Position numbers and translations under genes: made by a program
Shown here: positions 33,759 through 42,301 of the stretch, in pieces
Layout of the letters: each line of letters begins with the position of its first letter
Position numbering within the stretch: position 1 is the first letter of the stretch
Source: Saccharospirillum sp.
GTDB taxonomy: Bacteria > Pseudomonadota > Gammaproteobacteria > Pseudomonadales > Natronospirillaceae
Reading direction: 5' to 3'
Length of the DNA stretch: 59,007 bases
Assembly (NCBI GenBank): GCA_022565595.1
Contig: JAIUML010000027.1
Coordinates: 1 to 59,007 of the forward strand
The notes under the pieces: model-generated
What the model saw: the letters and a program-made list of their open reading frames with translations, nothing else
The model's database searches: none
Told to the model about the DNA's origin: nothing

Positions 33759-35681
33759 CTATCGTCGCATCATGAAGCGGTTAAAGAATGCAGCGAGCTC
33801 GGCATGCGCTTCTAGAGGCAAAACATGCGCAATGTACTGGTCTGGCCGAACAACAACCAGACACCCCTTCTCACGGTCAATACCGCGAAGGTCATAAATA
33901 TCCTGCTCGGATCTTGAGTCAGGGCAAAAGACCTTCTCGTAGTCGATCAGGCCGAACTGCCCTTTTCGCGGTCGCAATAATGACGGCAAAGTCTCGTCCG
34001 TCACTTCAAGATGGGATTGCTGGAAGATCACGCGACAGTCAAACAAGGCGTCGATGTCTGCACCTTCAGGGTTGTATCGGCTTAGAGGAGACTCAGTGTC
34101 ATTTGCCAAAAAGTCACACAGCTTATGAATTGTCGAAGTGTTATCCGCGCTTGAGTCGTCCGCCCCAGCAAAGGCATACAGACGCCACCGACCATCGGCC
34201 CGGGCCACATGCCCGAGATGCAACACCTTGCCATCCGCCTGTCGTATGACGGGAGCCGAGTGGAAGCGCATTCCGACGATAAACCCCTTGGCCAGGTTCT
34301 GCCAGGTGTCTTCGCCTTGAATCATGGATGGTCGATAGTGGGTTTCCGTGCCCGCTGTAAAACGGCCTTTCTTGATGAAATACTGCTGAAAGGCCTTTGG
34401 ATCCACGCCTTCGCCACTCGCGCTGTCTTTTGGCCGATCGCTGAACATCGCCGCCCATTCCCGATCGAAGTCGATCAAATCCTGTGCCACCACTTGCCGT
34501 TCTTCCGAGTAGGTATGCAGCAACTCCGGGACTGCTTGCCCGCGCAGAACTGCAGCCAATTTCCACCCCAGATTGAACGTATCCTGCATGGAAAAATTCA
34601 TGCCTTGACCGGCCTTTGGACTGTGGGTATGACAAGCATCACCGGCAATAAATACTGAAGGTAGTTGCCGCTCCACATCGGACTCAATGACATTATCGTA
34701 CCTGTCGCAAATACGTTGGCCGATCTCATAGACAGACCACCAGGCAACATCTTTTACCTCCAGGGTGAAGGGCCTCATAATGCGCTTGGCGGCTGCGATC
34801 ACGTGCTCGACAGTGATGTTTTTACTGGCTACCCGTTCGTTTTCGGCCAACTTGTCCATTTCCACATAGAAACGCACCAGGTAGCCGCCCTCTCTCGGGA
34901 TAATCAGTACATTGCCTTCACTCGAAGACTGAATGGCCGATTTCCTGCGAATGTCTGGAAAGTCCGTAATCGCCAGAACATCCATAACACCCCAGGCCTG
35001 GTTAGCAGAATCGCCACGCAATTCTCGGCCTATGGATTTACGCACCACACTGCGCGCACCATCACAACCCACCACATAGCGTGCTACGACCTGCTCAGTC
35101 TGGCCAGCGTGGGCCGGGTCGGTGCGCTCAATCGTCACCAGGGACGGGCCTCCGTCCTTGCCAGTAGTGACTGAGGCCACTCTGCGGGAATAATCCACTT
35201 CCATACGGGAGGGTGAATTGCGCATTTGCTCAAGGTAACGGTCGTGAACCCGGGCCTGGTTGAGGATGACATGTGGAAACTCGGACAGCCCGTCTTCGGT
35301 ATCCTGAACGATGCCATTACGCTCTATATTTTCCGGCTTTTTGGCGTCCGGTTTCCAAAAGGCGACTTCATTGACCCAATAGGCTTCTTGCATAATCTGC
35401 TCAGCGAACCCAAAGGCTTCAAACATTTCCATAGTACGACAGGCTACACCATCTGCTTGACCCAATTCCAAAGGGCCAGATCTCGCTTCAATCAGCCGCG
35501 TCGAAATATCAGGAAACGCAGCCAACTGCGCTGCTAGCGTCAATCCGGCCGGTCCACTGCCGACAATGAGCACATCGACGGACTCAGGCAGTTTGTCATT
35601 CTGAAAGGCGGCTTCTGCACCCGGCGCAGGTGCTTCCCTATGCGGATCGCCCGCACGGAAACCTTCAAGATAAAATTGCAT
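33759..35681 (-). CDS. mobA: 3-hydroxybenzoate 4-monooxygenase (FAD-dependent, phenol hydroxylase family)
   Basis: The 640-residue flavoprotein hydroxylase has the dinucleotide motif VDVLIVGSGPAGLTLAAQLA, the GADGVACRTMEMFEAFGF-like segment, YVVGCDGARSVVRKSIG and FIAGDACHTHSPKAGQGMNFSMQDTFNLGWKLA. A C-terminal thioredoxin-like domain follows (GCLVVVRPDQYIAHVLPLEAHAELAAFF). Length and motifs match MobA of Comamonas testosteroni (about 640 residues), which makes protocatechuate from 3-hydroxybenzoate. GGAGGAG upstream of ATG 35681 selects this start over a longer frame to 35732. A MarR gene is divergent, as in mobA-mobR. Related phenol 2-monooxygenases are the main alternative. Confidence 0.8.
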   Translation of the reverse strand: MQFYLEGFRAGDPHREAPAPGAEAAFQNDKLPESVDVLIVGSGPAGLTLAAQLAAFPDISTRLIEARSGPLELGQADGVACRTMEMFEAFGFAEQIMQEAYWVNEVAFWKPDAKKPENIERNGIVQDTEDGLSEFPHVILNQARVHDRYLEQMRNSPSRMEVDYSRRVASVTTGKDGGPSLVTIERTDPAHAGQTEQVVARYVVGCDGARSVVRKSIGRELRGDSANQAWGVMDVLAITDFPDIRRKSAIQSSSEGNVLIIPREGGYLVRFYVEMDKLAENERVASKNITVEHVIAAAKRIMRPFTLEVKDVAWWSVYEIGQRICDRYDNVIESDVERQLPSVFIAGDACHTHSPKAGQGMNFSMQDTFNLGWKLAAVLRGQAVPELLHTYSEERQVVAQDLIDFDREWAAMFSDRPKDSASGEGVDPKAFQQYFIKKGRFTAGTETHYRPSMIQGEDTWQNLAKGFIVGMRFHSAPVIRQADGKVLHLGHVARADGRWRLYAFAGADDSSADNTSTIHKLCDFLANDTESPLSRYNPEGADIDALFDCRVIFQQSHLEVTDETLPSLLRPRKGQFGLIDYEKVFCPDSRSEQDIYDLRGIDREKGCLVVVRPDQYIAHVLPLEAHAELAAFFNRFMMRR

Positions 35682-35743
35682 AAGATAGTCTCCTCCAGCT
35701 AGCCGACCAACACGGCTTTTATTTTTTTGCAATCACATAATTA

Positions 35744-35757
35744 TTCAGTATGCTGAA
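35744..35757. promoter_or_regulatory. Palindromic operator between mobA and mobR
   Basis: TTCAG-TATG-CTGAA is a palindrome with a 4-bp centre in the 121-bp spacer of the divergent mobA and MarR genes. It differs by one base (TATG versus TATA) from the TCAG-TATA-CTG element found before the picolinate fusion gene. It is the probable binding site of the adjacent MarR protein. Confidence 0.6.
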
Positions 35758-35802
35758 TATTTATATTAACGTCAATTATTGTATGGGAAGAGAAGCACCG
35801 TT

Positions 35803-36267
35803 ATGTTCAACCTCGAAAGCATGCCTGGCCACCTGATTCGGCGATATCACCAAGCCGCAGTTGCCATATTTCACCATGAAACCGCTCAACTTGATTACGA
35901 CATAACCCCTGTACAATTTGCAGCTATGGAGCAATTACAGGCATCACCCGGTATTGACCAGATCACACTAGCCGGTTTAATTGCCTATGACCGCACCACT
36001 ATTACCGGAGTTGTTGATCGGCTGGTTCAGAAGGGGTGGCTAAAGCGACGCATCAGTAGCCAGGACCGGCGAGCTCGAATTCTGCACCTGACTGATGAAG
36101 GCGAGCACGCCCTGTCCGTCATTCGTCCAGCAGTAGAAAAGGCGCAACAGGTGATGCTGCGCGGGCTAAGTAGAGAGGACGCAGAGTCTTTTCTGCGCTT
36201 ATTGAAAGCCGCTACCGAGAGCGTTAATGAGCTGAGCCGAGCGCCACTAAGACTGGATACTCAGTGA
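35803..36267 (+). CDS. mobR: MarR-family regulator, MobR-like
   Basis: The 154-residue protein has the MarR fold: YDITPVQFAAMEQLQASPGIDQITLAGLIAYDRTTITGVVDRLVQKGWLKRRISSQDRRARILHLTDEGE. It is divergent from the 3-hydroxybenzoate hydroxylase gene, as MobR is in Comamonas, where it represses mobA until 3-hydroxybenzoate binds. It is clearly related to the other MarR protein at 43397-43906 (shared FLIRR/LIRRYHQ, LTPVQ and GIDQITL-like motifs). ATG 35803 is chosen for its GGAAGAG site; a TTG at 35779 is possible. Confidence 0.75.
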   Translation: MFNLESMPGHLIRRYHQAAVAIFHHETAQLDYDITPVQFAAMEQLQASPGIDQITLAGLIAYDRTTITGVVDRLVQKGWLKRRISSQDRRARILHLTDEGEHALSVIRPAVEKAQQVMLRGLSREDAESFLRLLKAATESVNELSRAPLRLDTQ

Positions 36268-36653
36268 AAGAAAAATGGGGAGATCACTTCACTCTTTAAT
36301 ACGACTGTTGACTCAGTTGGTTCCACGAGGAGGATAGCCGACAAACATAGATACTATTGTCGACACCAATTACACCTTTGGATATCGGAGTATTACCAAA
36401 CCTTAAAGACCGTGGCAGATTAAAGCATGTGCCGGGCATCATAACAGTCTGAAGGACCCTGTTTTGCAAGATCCTCTGCCATATGAGGGTGAAGGTTGTG
36501 TATGTAACGAAGGCATTGTAACTGCTAACGGCAATGCGAGATAGTACACCTCAAAATGAAAACTCACATTGAAATGCTGGACTTGAGGGCGAACAATATG
36601 AACTTACTAGTGACAACCAACGCTCTGGCTGTCTCTACGACACTCAAACACTA
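36268..36653. other. Intergenic region without a recognised gene
   Basis: No complete gene is visible. One frame gives DPVLQDPLPYEGEGCVCNEG followed by IVTANGNA, faintly like the end of a DJ-1/PfpI-type protein, but it is broken by stops and too short to assign. The promoter of the downstream MocA-like gene should lie here. Confidence 0.3.
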
Positions 36654-37265
36654 ATGATACCAACGACTGCCCGAATCGCTGCGGTGGTGCTCGCCGCAGG
36701 CAGCTCCCGGCGGATGCCTTCCGAAAACAAGCTCTTGTCGAAATGGCGAGGAAAAGCTTTGCTGCGTCAGGTTGCTGAGCAAGCATTGAACAGCAATGCA
36801 GCGACTGTTTGCGTGGTCACCGGGTATGAAGCAGACCAGGTGGCCAGTCTGCTTCAGGGTATGCCAGTTACCTTGATCCACAATCCGGATCACGCGTCCG
36901 GGATGGCGGCGTCACTCAAGCTGGGGGTCCGTTCACTGGACGCCAACATTGACGGTGTGCTCGTCTGCCTGGGAGACATGCCACTGGTCACGTCAAAGGT
37001 CATGAATGCCCTCATAGAGGCCTACTGTCCTGCTCGAGAACTCGATGTCTGCATTCCCACCCACAATGGACAACGCGGCAACCCCATTCTGCTCGGCCGC
37101 CGATTATTCAGCTCGCTGAATAATCTTCAGGGCGACATTGGAGCGCGCCAATTGATCAGGGACAATCCAGATCGAATCGTCGAAGTGCCGGTTTACCAGC
37201 CCGGCATCCTGCTCGATGTTGACACCCCCGAAGCACTTGCAAAGCTCAGACAAGAGCAGCCGTGA
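36654..37265 (+). CDS. mocA: Molybdenum cofactor cytidylyltransferase-like protein (MocA/MobA-type NTP transferase)
   Basis: The 203-residue nucleotidyltransferase has the signature VVLAAGSSRRMPSENKLLSKWRGKALL, the metal-binding CLGDMPLV and GNPILLGRRLF with GDIGARQLI. MocA attaches CMP to molybdopterin to make the cytosine dinucleotide form used by xanthine-oxidase-family hydroxylases. The cluster contains such an enzyme (47656-52023) and an XdhC protein (42294), so this is probably its dedicated maturation factor. The start is weakly supported by ribosome binding signals. Confidence 0.85.
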   Translation: MIPTTARIAAVVLAAGSSRRMPSENKLLSKWRGKALLRQVAEQALNSNAATVCVVTGYEADQVASLLQGMPVTLIHNPDHASGMAASLKLGVRSLDANIDGVLVCLGDMPLVTSKVMNALIEAYCPARELDVCIPTHNGQRGNPILLGRRLFSSLNNLQGDIGARQLIRDNPDRIVEVPVYQPGILLDVDTPEALAKLRQEQP

Positions 37266-37590
37266 CTCTTTCCATTTAAGCGACTGACTACAAGCTCTGC
37301 TTTGATACTAGTGCTTGCTGAAGCGCAGACTGATTCCCTCTTTATTCGCTGAACTATAACCATATCCGGTGGATCGGTCAGTCTCAGATGCTGTACCAGG
37401 AGCCCAGTAATACCCAACACCAGAGAAATTCCTGCGCCAACCACATACGGGATAATTGCCGTCACGCTGGACAATTCCAATTTCATCGAACAACGATCCA
37501 TCGGGCTACCCGCACCGGCAAAGAAGTTGATGTGAAGGCATTCAATGCGATGGAGCCATCAGGGCGATACAGACCAAAAAAAGCGCTTTC
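37266..37590. other. Intergenic region, possible outer-membrane protein remnant
   Basis: No intact gene is seen. A minus-strand frame (37308-37493) reads GVGYYWAPGTASETDRSTGY, then GYSSANKEGISLRFSKH to a stop. The aromatic, Gly/Ser-rich composition and end resemble the last strands of a beta-barrel protein, so it may be the tail of a lost porin-like gene. This is a weak reading. Confidence 0.3.
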
Positions 37591-37599
37591 TTGAAATAG

Positions 37600-37617
37600 G
37601 AAGTATACTGATATAAT
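37600..37617 (+). promoter_or_regulatory. Promoter and MarR-type operator before the nicD (picE) operon
   Basis: GAAG-TATA-CTGA (37600-37611), read on the other strand as TCAG-TATA-CTTC, sits directly before a perfect -10, TATAAT (37612-37617). TTGAAA at 37591-37596 may be the -35, with a short 15-bp spacer. The operator would lie between the two and block RNA polymerase. The nicD start is 145 bp downstream. Confidence 0.6.
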
Positions 37618-37762
37618 ATCGAATTATGGGATGAGCCCTAGCAGTTTGTCTTGTGGAATGGCGAGAAAGCGAACTTGCATCAATTCATTGGCGCAGTGCC
37701 TGACAGAACAAGCACCAAAACAGGCTTGGCGCGATCATCGACAAAAAAAGTAAGGGTACTTT

Positions 37763-38578
37763 ATGAATCAGACCTTCTTGTACGGCGGCCATGTGCATGC
37801 CAACGGAATACGTCAGCACTACCTGCGTTACTGTGCCTCCGATGATCAGTTGCCTGTGTTGATAGTGGTTCCTGGAATTACAAGCCCAGCCATTACCTGG
37901 GAGTTCGTTGCCGAGCGACTTGGACACGTCTTTGATACCTATGTACTGGATGTCCGTGGCCGGGGCCTGTCAGAAACTGGTGATCATCTGGATTACGGGA
38001 TTGATACCTGTGCCGATGACATTATTGCTTTTGCCGAGGCTCTCGACCTGAACAAGTACTCAATCCTCGGGCACTCCATGGGTGCCCGTTTCGCCATTCG
38101 AGCTGCAACCCGCAACGCCGATGGAATCGATAAGCTTGTGCTGGTTGACCCGCCGGTGTCCGGGCCAGGACGTCGCGAATACCCCAGCAAACTTCCCTGG
38201 TATATTGACTCAATGAAGGCCTGTCGACATGGCGCAGACATAGAAACCATGCGCACCTTCTGTCCAACCTGGACCGACGAGCAACTGCGGTTGCGCGCCG
38301 AGTGGCTACACACCTGTAACGAAAAAGCTGTGATCGATACCTTCAATGGTTTTCACGAAGATGACATCCATCAGAACCTGCCATCGCTCAAGGTCCCTGC
38401 TCTGCTGATGGTTGCCGGAAAAGGTGGCGTGATACAGGAAAAGGACGAGAAGGAGATCAGCACTCTCATGCCTTCCATTCAGATTGCACACGTACCGGAT
38501 GCCGGGCACATGATTCCCTGGGATGACTACGAAGGTTTCTTCGCAGCCCTGGGGGATTTCCTGGGCAAGAAAGCTTGA
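37763..38578 (+). CDS. nicD: N-formylmaleamate deformylase
   Basis: The 271-residue alpha/beta hydrolase matches NicD of Pseudomonas putida along its length, including ANGIRQHYLRY, VPGITSPAITW, DTYVLDVRGRGLS, DPPVSGPGRREYPSKLPWY and DAGHMIPWDD. The triad Ser105 (GHSMG), Asp129 and His249 corresponds, with a constant offset of 4, to Ser101, Asp125 and His245 of that enzyme. It hydrolyses N-formylmaleamate, the ring-opened product of 2,5-dihydroxypyridine, to maleamate and formate. PicE is the picolinate-pathway name for the same activity. It leads the operon nicD-maiA-nicF-picC-MFS. Confidence 0.95.
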   Translation: MNQTFLYGGHVHANGIRQHYLRYCASDDQLPVLIVVPGITSPAITWEFVAERLGHVFDTYVLDVRGRGLSETGDHLDYGIDTCADDIIAFAEALDLNKYSILGHSMGARFAIRAATRNADGIDKLVLVDPPVSGPGRREYPSKLPWYIDSMKACRHGADIETMRTFCPTWTDEQLRLRAEWLHTCNEKAVIDTFNGFHEDDIHQNLPSLKVPALLMVAGKGGVIQEKDEKEISTLMPSIQIAHVPDAGHMIPWDDYEGFFAALGDFLGKKA

Positions 38579-38645
38579 TCAGAACTTGCGGCGCTGTGAC
38601 CCAGTCTCTGCAAACAGTCGATAGACATCCCTGGAGAACCAAACC

Positions 38646-39428
38646 ATGAAGAATCCGTATCGTATCGGACAAATTGTGCCCAGCTCGAACACCACCATGG
38701 AAACAGAGATCCCCAGAATGCTGCGCTGGCGTGAGGAGCTGCATCCTGAGCGTTTTACTTTCCACTCCAGCCGCATGCGCATGCATAAGGTCACCAAGGA
38801 AGAGTTGATCGCCATGAATCGTCAGGGACTGCGCTGTGCAGCTGAGTTGGCAGATGCGCGGGTCGACGTGATGAGTACAGCATGCCTGGTTGCCATCATG
38901 GCAATGGGCCCCGGTTACCACCGCGAAGTTGAACGCGAGTTGACAGAAGTGGCTCGGGAGAATGGTTGCCAGGCACCAGTCATGACCTCAGCCGGCGCCT
39001 TGATCGCTGGCCTGAATCTGATGGGCGCCAAGCGCATTGCCCTATTGGCTCCCTATATGCGCCCACTGACCGATACCGTCATCGAGTACATCGAGAGCGA
39101 AGGCATTGAGGTGGTGGATTCCCGCTGCTTCGAAATACCCGACAACCTCGAAGTTGGGAGGCGCGACCCCATGCAGCTGGTTGAGGACGTCAAAAAGCTG
39201 AATACCTCCAACGTTGATGCCGTTGTGTTATCGGCGTGTGTCCAAATGCCCTCCCTACCGGCCATTCAGAAGGTGGAAGATGCTCTGGGCATTCCGGTCA
39301 CTTCAACCGCCATCTGTACCACCCGACTGATGTTGGACAACCTGGGGTTGAAGCCCGAAGTTCCCCATGCAGGTGCTCTGCTCAGCGGGCGTTACCCTGC
39401 TGCCACCCCGAAATCAGCCGGAGGCTGA
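38646..39428 (+). CDS. maiA: Maleate cis-trans isomerase
   Basis: The 260-residue protein belongs to the Asp/Glu racemase superfamily and starts YRIGQIVPSSNTTMETEIPRM, the typical maleate isomerase beginning. The two catalytic Cys are in DVMSTACLVAIM (Cys80) and AVVLSACVQMPSLP (Cys198). These correspond to Cys82 and Cys200 of P. putida maleate isomerase with a constant offset of 2. It turns maleate into fumarate, the last step (NicE/PicG) of the lower pathway. GGAGA precedes the ATG, and nicF starts 4 bp after the stop. Confidence 0.92.
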   Translation: MKNPYRIGQIVPSSNTTMETEIPRMLRWREELHPERFTFHSSRMRMHKVTKEELIAMNRQGLRCAAELADARVDVMSTACLVAIMAMGPGYHREVERELTEVARENGCQAPVMTSAGALIAGLNLMGAKRIALLAPYMRPLTDTVIEYIESEGIEVVDSRCFEIPDNLEVGRRDPMQLVEDVKKLNTSNVDAVVLSACVQMPSLPAIQKVEDALGIPVTSTAICTTRLMLDNLGLKPEVPHAGALLSGRYPAATPKSAGG

Positions 39429-39432
39429 GGAC

Positions 39433-40083
39433 ATGACCGAAAACGCGCAGAAAAACTATCAAGGTGTTTGGGATGGGCGCATCGGTTTTGGCCGCAAAAC
39501 GGCTCTGCTGGTGATTGATTTCATGCAGGGCTACACCACCGAAGGCGCACCCTTGTATGCGCCCGGTGTAGTGGAAGCCATTCCTCATGCGGCGGAAGTT
39601 CTGAACGCCGCCCGCCTGGCGGGTATACCTCTGGTCCACACGAATATTCGCTATCAACCTGATACGTTTCTGGATGGTGGTGTATGGCTAGTGAAGTCCC
39701 CTGTCATGAAAGACATGGTGGCTGGCAATCCGCATGCGGAGTTCTGCCCTGAGACTGCTCCGGCAAAGGGTGAACTGGTGATCAGCAAGCAGTACCCCAG
39801 TTCCTTCTTCGGCACTTCCCTGGCCAGCACCCTGCATGCGCAGGGGATCGATACCATTGTGCTGATCGGCTGTTCCACCAGCGGTTGCATACGCGCAACA
39901 GCCGTCGACGGCCTGCAACATGGTTTTCGCGTACTCGTCATCCGTGAGGGGGTTGGGGACCGTCATCCTGATCCACATGAAGCAAACCTTTTTGATATAG
40001 ACAGCAAATATGGTGACGTCATCTCCAAGACGGACTTTTTCGCCCACCTGAGCGACGGTTCATCGGTCGCGCCCGGTATTTGA
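39433..40083 (+). CDS. nicF: Maleamate amidohydrolase
   Basis: The 216-residue cysteine hydrolase is of the isochorismatase-like family. Catalytic residues are Asp29 in LLVIDFMQG, Lys119 in LVISKQYPSSF and the nucleophile Cys152 in IGCSTSGCIRATAVD. The tail GDRHPDPHEANLFDIDSKYGDV is typical of NicF. It converts maleamate to maleate and ammonia. ATG 39433 is chosen, since earlier in-frame starts lie inside the isomerase gene; GAGG precedes it. Confidence 0.92.
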   Translation: MTENAQKNYQGVWDGRIGFGRKTALLVIDFMQGYTTEGAPLYAPGVVEAIPHAAEVLNAARLAGIPLVHTNIRYQPDTFLDGGVWLVKSPVMKDMVAGNPHAEFCPETAPAKGELVISKQYPSSFFGTSLASTLHAQGIDTIVLIGCSTSGCIRATAVDGLQHGFRVLVIREGVGDRHPDPHEANLFDIDSKYGDVISKTDFFAHLSDGSSVAPGI

Positions 40084-40120
40084 TGAAACAACAAGAAAGA
40101 TCTGCAATGAGGATTTCTAA

Positions 40121-41083
40121 ATGAACCGAGTCAGGAAAATAGCACTTGAAGAACACTTCATGGCGCCCGGATTTGAAAGCTACTCCGAAGTGTTTCTGAA
40201 GAACATACCTGCCAATGTCCGGCAAGAACTCAGCAGCAAGCTGAATGATTTTGATGATCTCCGACTGGCAGACATGGACCAGGCTGGCGTTGAAATGGTG
40301 CTGTTGTCCCAATCCGGCCCCGGTGTTCAGGCAGAACCTGACACGGCACAGGCCATTCGCAAGGCTCGGGAAAATAACGACTTTTTGGCTGAGCGCATTG
40401 CCCGGAACCCAAGCCGATATGCTGGCTTTGCCACATTGCCCATGCAGGATCCAAAGGCTGCAGCGATTGAGCTGGAAAGAGCGGTCAAACAGTTGGGCTT
40501 TAAAGGGTCAATGGTCAATGGTCACACCCTCGGAGTCTATTATGACGATCCGGCTTATGATCCGTTCTGGGAAAAGATGCAGGAATTGGACGTGCCGATG
40601 TATTTGCATCCCGTCAACTTTCATGATGTGCCGCACAACATGAAAGGGCATCCGGTACTGGCCGGAGCCGTCTGGGGCTGGGGTGTTGAAACCGGAACCC
40701 ATGCGCTGCGCCTATTGTTCGGCGGTGTGTTTGACCGGTTCCCCAACCTGAAACTGATTCTTGGCCACATGGGTGAGGGCTTGCCCTTCATGCGCTGGCG
40801 GTTCGATAGCCGTTTCGCTGTCTATTCTCAGGGCATCAACCTTCAGCGCCAACCCTCGGCTTATTTCGGTTCCAATATCCTGATTACCACTTCGGGCGTG
40901 TGCTCTTCACCCACACTGCTGGGGGCAATTGGCGAGATGGGGCCGGAAGGAGTTATGTTTTCCATTGACTACCCCTATGAATCCACCCAACTTGCTGTGG
41001 ATTTCATCGAGCAGGCACCGATGGATGAGCGCACCAGGGCACTGATTTGTTACGACAACGCAAAACGCATTTTCAAGCTCTGA
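40121..41083 (+). CDS. picC: Amidohydrolase-2 family non-oxidative decarboxylase, probable 3,6-dihydroxypicolinate decarboxylase
   Basis: The 320-residue protein belongs to the ACMSD/gamma-resorcylate decarboxylase group. It has KIALEEHFMAPG with the metal-binding E-x-H variant, MYLHPVNFHDVP with His, LILGHMGEGLPFMRWRFDSR, and MFSIDYPYEST with the metal Asp. In Alcaligenes faecalis JQ135 picolinate catabolism, PicC of this family converts 3,6-dihydroxypicolinate to 2,5-dihydroxypyridine. Its place between nicF and a transporter gene, and the absence of NicC in the window, favour picolinate over nicotinate as the growth substrate. Other hydroxybenzoate decarboxylases are related, so specificity is inferred. 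Confidence 0.8.
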   Translation: MNRVRKIALEEHFMAPGFESYSEVFLKNIPANVRQELSSKLNDFDDLRLADMDQAGVEMVLLSQSGPGVQAEPDTAQAIRKARENNDFLAERIARNPSRYAGFATLPMQDPKAAAIELERAVKQLGFKGSMVNGHTLGVYYDDPAYDPFWEKMQELDVPMYLHPVNFHDVPHNMKGHPVLAGAVWGWGVETGTHALRLLFGGVFDRFPNLKLILGHMGEGLPFMRWRFDSRFAVYSQGINLQRQPSAYFGSNILITTSGVCSSPTLLGAIGEMGPEGVMFSIDYPYESTQLAVDFIEQAPMDERTRALICYDNAKRIFKL

Positions 41084-41107
41084 TTCTGTGATCACAAGAG
41101 ATTACAC

Positions 41108-42301
41108 ATGACAACCAGTCCTTGGGTCAAATACGCCCTGCTGTTCTTCATAGGGTTCTACCTGAGACTTGGGGCTTTGATAATCCCGCCATTAATTCCA
41201 AGGCTGGAAGCCATGCTGGGATTTTCCACCAGTCAGTCAGCACTTGCCACCAGTTTGCCGCTGCTCCTTTTGGCTTTCGGTGCTCTGTTCGGTGGGTGGA
41301 TGGTCAATCGTCTTGGTATTCTCAAAACCCTTATTCTGGGGTTACTGGCAATGGCAATAGGAAGTGCCTTTCGCAGTCTGCCCATCGAGTTCTTTCTGTT
41401 TCTCTTCGCTACAGTCATCATGGGCATAGGCATTGCCCTGATGCAGGTGGGGCTGCCTTCTCTGACCCGGGTTTGGCTGCCCGACAATATTGGTCGAGCG
41501 GCTGCGGTTTATACCACGGGGCTATTGGTGGGTGAGTGGATTGCGGCAGGCTTTACCGGTCCTCTGGTCACTCATTTGCTGAAGGATGCATGGCGGCTGT
41601 CATTTACTTTCTGGGTATTGCCAGTCCCGCTAATCATTCTGGCACTCCTGGCCTATGGTGACCGAAGACAGGTGGCGGCGGCACATGCAGCTCACTCTAA
41701 AACGTCAATGATGCCGGACTGGCGTGATCCTTTGCTTTGGCGAGTCTCAATTGTCATGGCAAGCTCCGGAATACTCTATTTTGCGGGAAACATTTTCTTG
41801 CCTCCAATCCTGGTCGAGACTGACCGGGTACACATGCTGGATATGACCTTGAGCGCACTCAATGGGGTCCAGATTCTGTTTTCGGTACTCCTGATCTTCT
41901 ATGCTGATCGTCTGGTTGGCACCAGAGCTCCCTTCTATATTCTCAACAGTCTGGCCTTGCTGACCATACCGGGCCTTCTTTGGGCGCCAGGATATTGGGT
42001 GGTTTTTGTCGCTGGAATATCTGGAGCGCTGACCAGTGCTATCTTGATCCTGGCCCTGGCTCTGCCTGCATGGCTTGTTCCATCCAATCAGGTTGCTCGG
42101 TTGTCGGCTGGCATGCTTTTTATTGGTTACACCCTGGTCTTTTTCGTTCCGGTAGTCGGTGGCTGGCTAAATGACCTTACTGGATTGAGAGCCCTTGCTT
42201 TTCTGCCAACCGTCGTTGTTGCGCTGCTGGCAATGGCATCGGTAGGAGGCATTGAACGTAGGGTACAATCCGAACCTTCAGTATCGTCAACAATCAAGTA
42301 G
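41108..42301 (+). CDS. Major facilitator superfamily transporter (CynX/NimT-like)
   Basis: The 397-residue protein has twelve predicted helices. The MFS loop motif is GGWMVNRLGILK after helix 2, and the N-terminus YALLFFIGFYLRLGALIIPPLI resembles CynX/NimT carriers. As the last gene of the nicD operon it probably imports the pyridine carboxylate or exports an intermediate. Its 3' end overlaps the convergent xdhC gene by 8 bp. Confidence 0.8.
   Translation: MTTSPWVKYALLFFIGFYLRLGALIIPPLIPRLEAMLGFSTSQSALATSLPLLLLAFGALFGGWMVNRLGILKTLILGLLAMAIGSAFRSLPIEFFLFLFATVIMGIGIALMQVGLPSLTRVWLPDNIGRAAAVYTTGLLVGEWIAAGFTGPLVTHLLKDAWRLSFTFWVLPVPLIILALLAYGDRRQVAAAHAAHSKTSMMPDWRDPLLWRVSIVMASSGILYFAGNIFLPPILVETDRVHMLDMTLSALNGVQILFSVLLIFYADRLVGTRAPFYILNSLALLTIPGLLWAPGYWVVFVAGISGALTSAILILALALPAWLVPSNQVARLSAGMLFIGYTLVFFVPVVGGWLNDLTGLRALAFLPTVVVALLAMASVGGIERRVQSEPSVSSTIK

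Noticed and set aside
33759-35681. Large FAD monooxygenase as a 6-hydroxynicotinate 3-monooxygenase
   Set aside because: At 640 residues with a thioredoxin-like C-terminal domain it belongs to the phenol hydroxylase/MobA group; NicC is about 380 residues. Its divergent MarR partner fits mobA-mobR.
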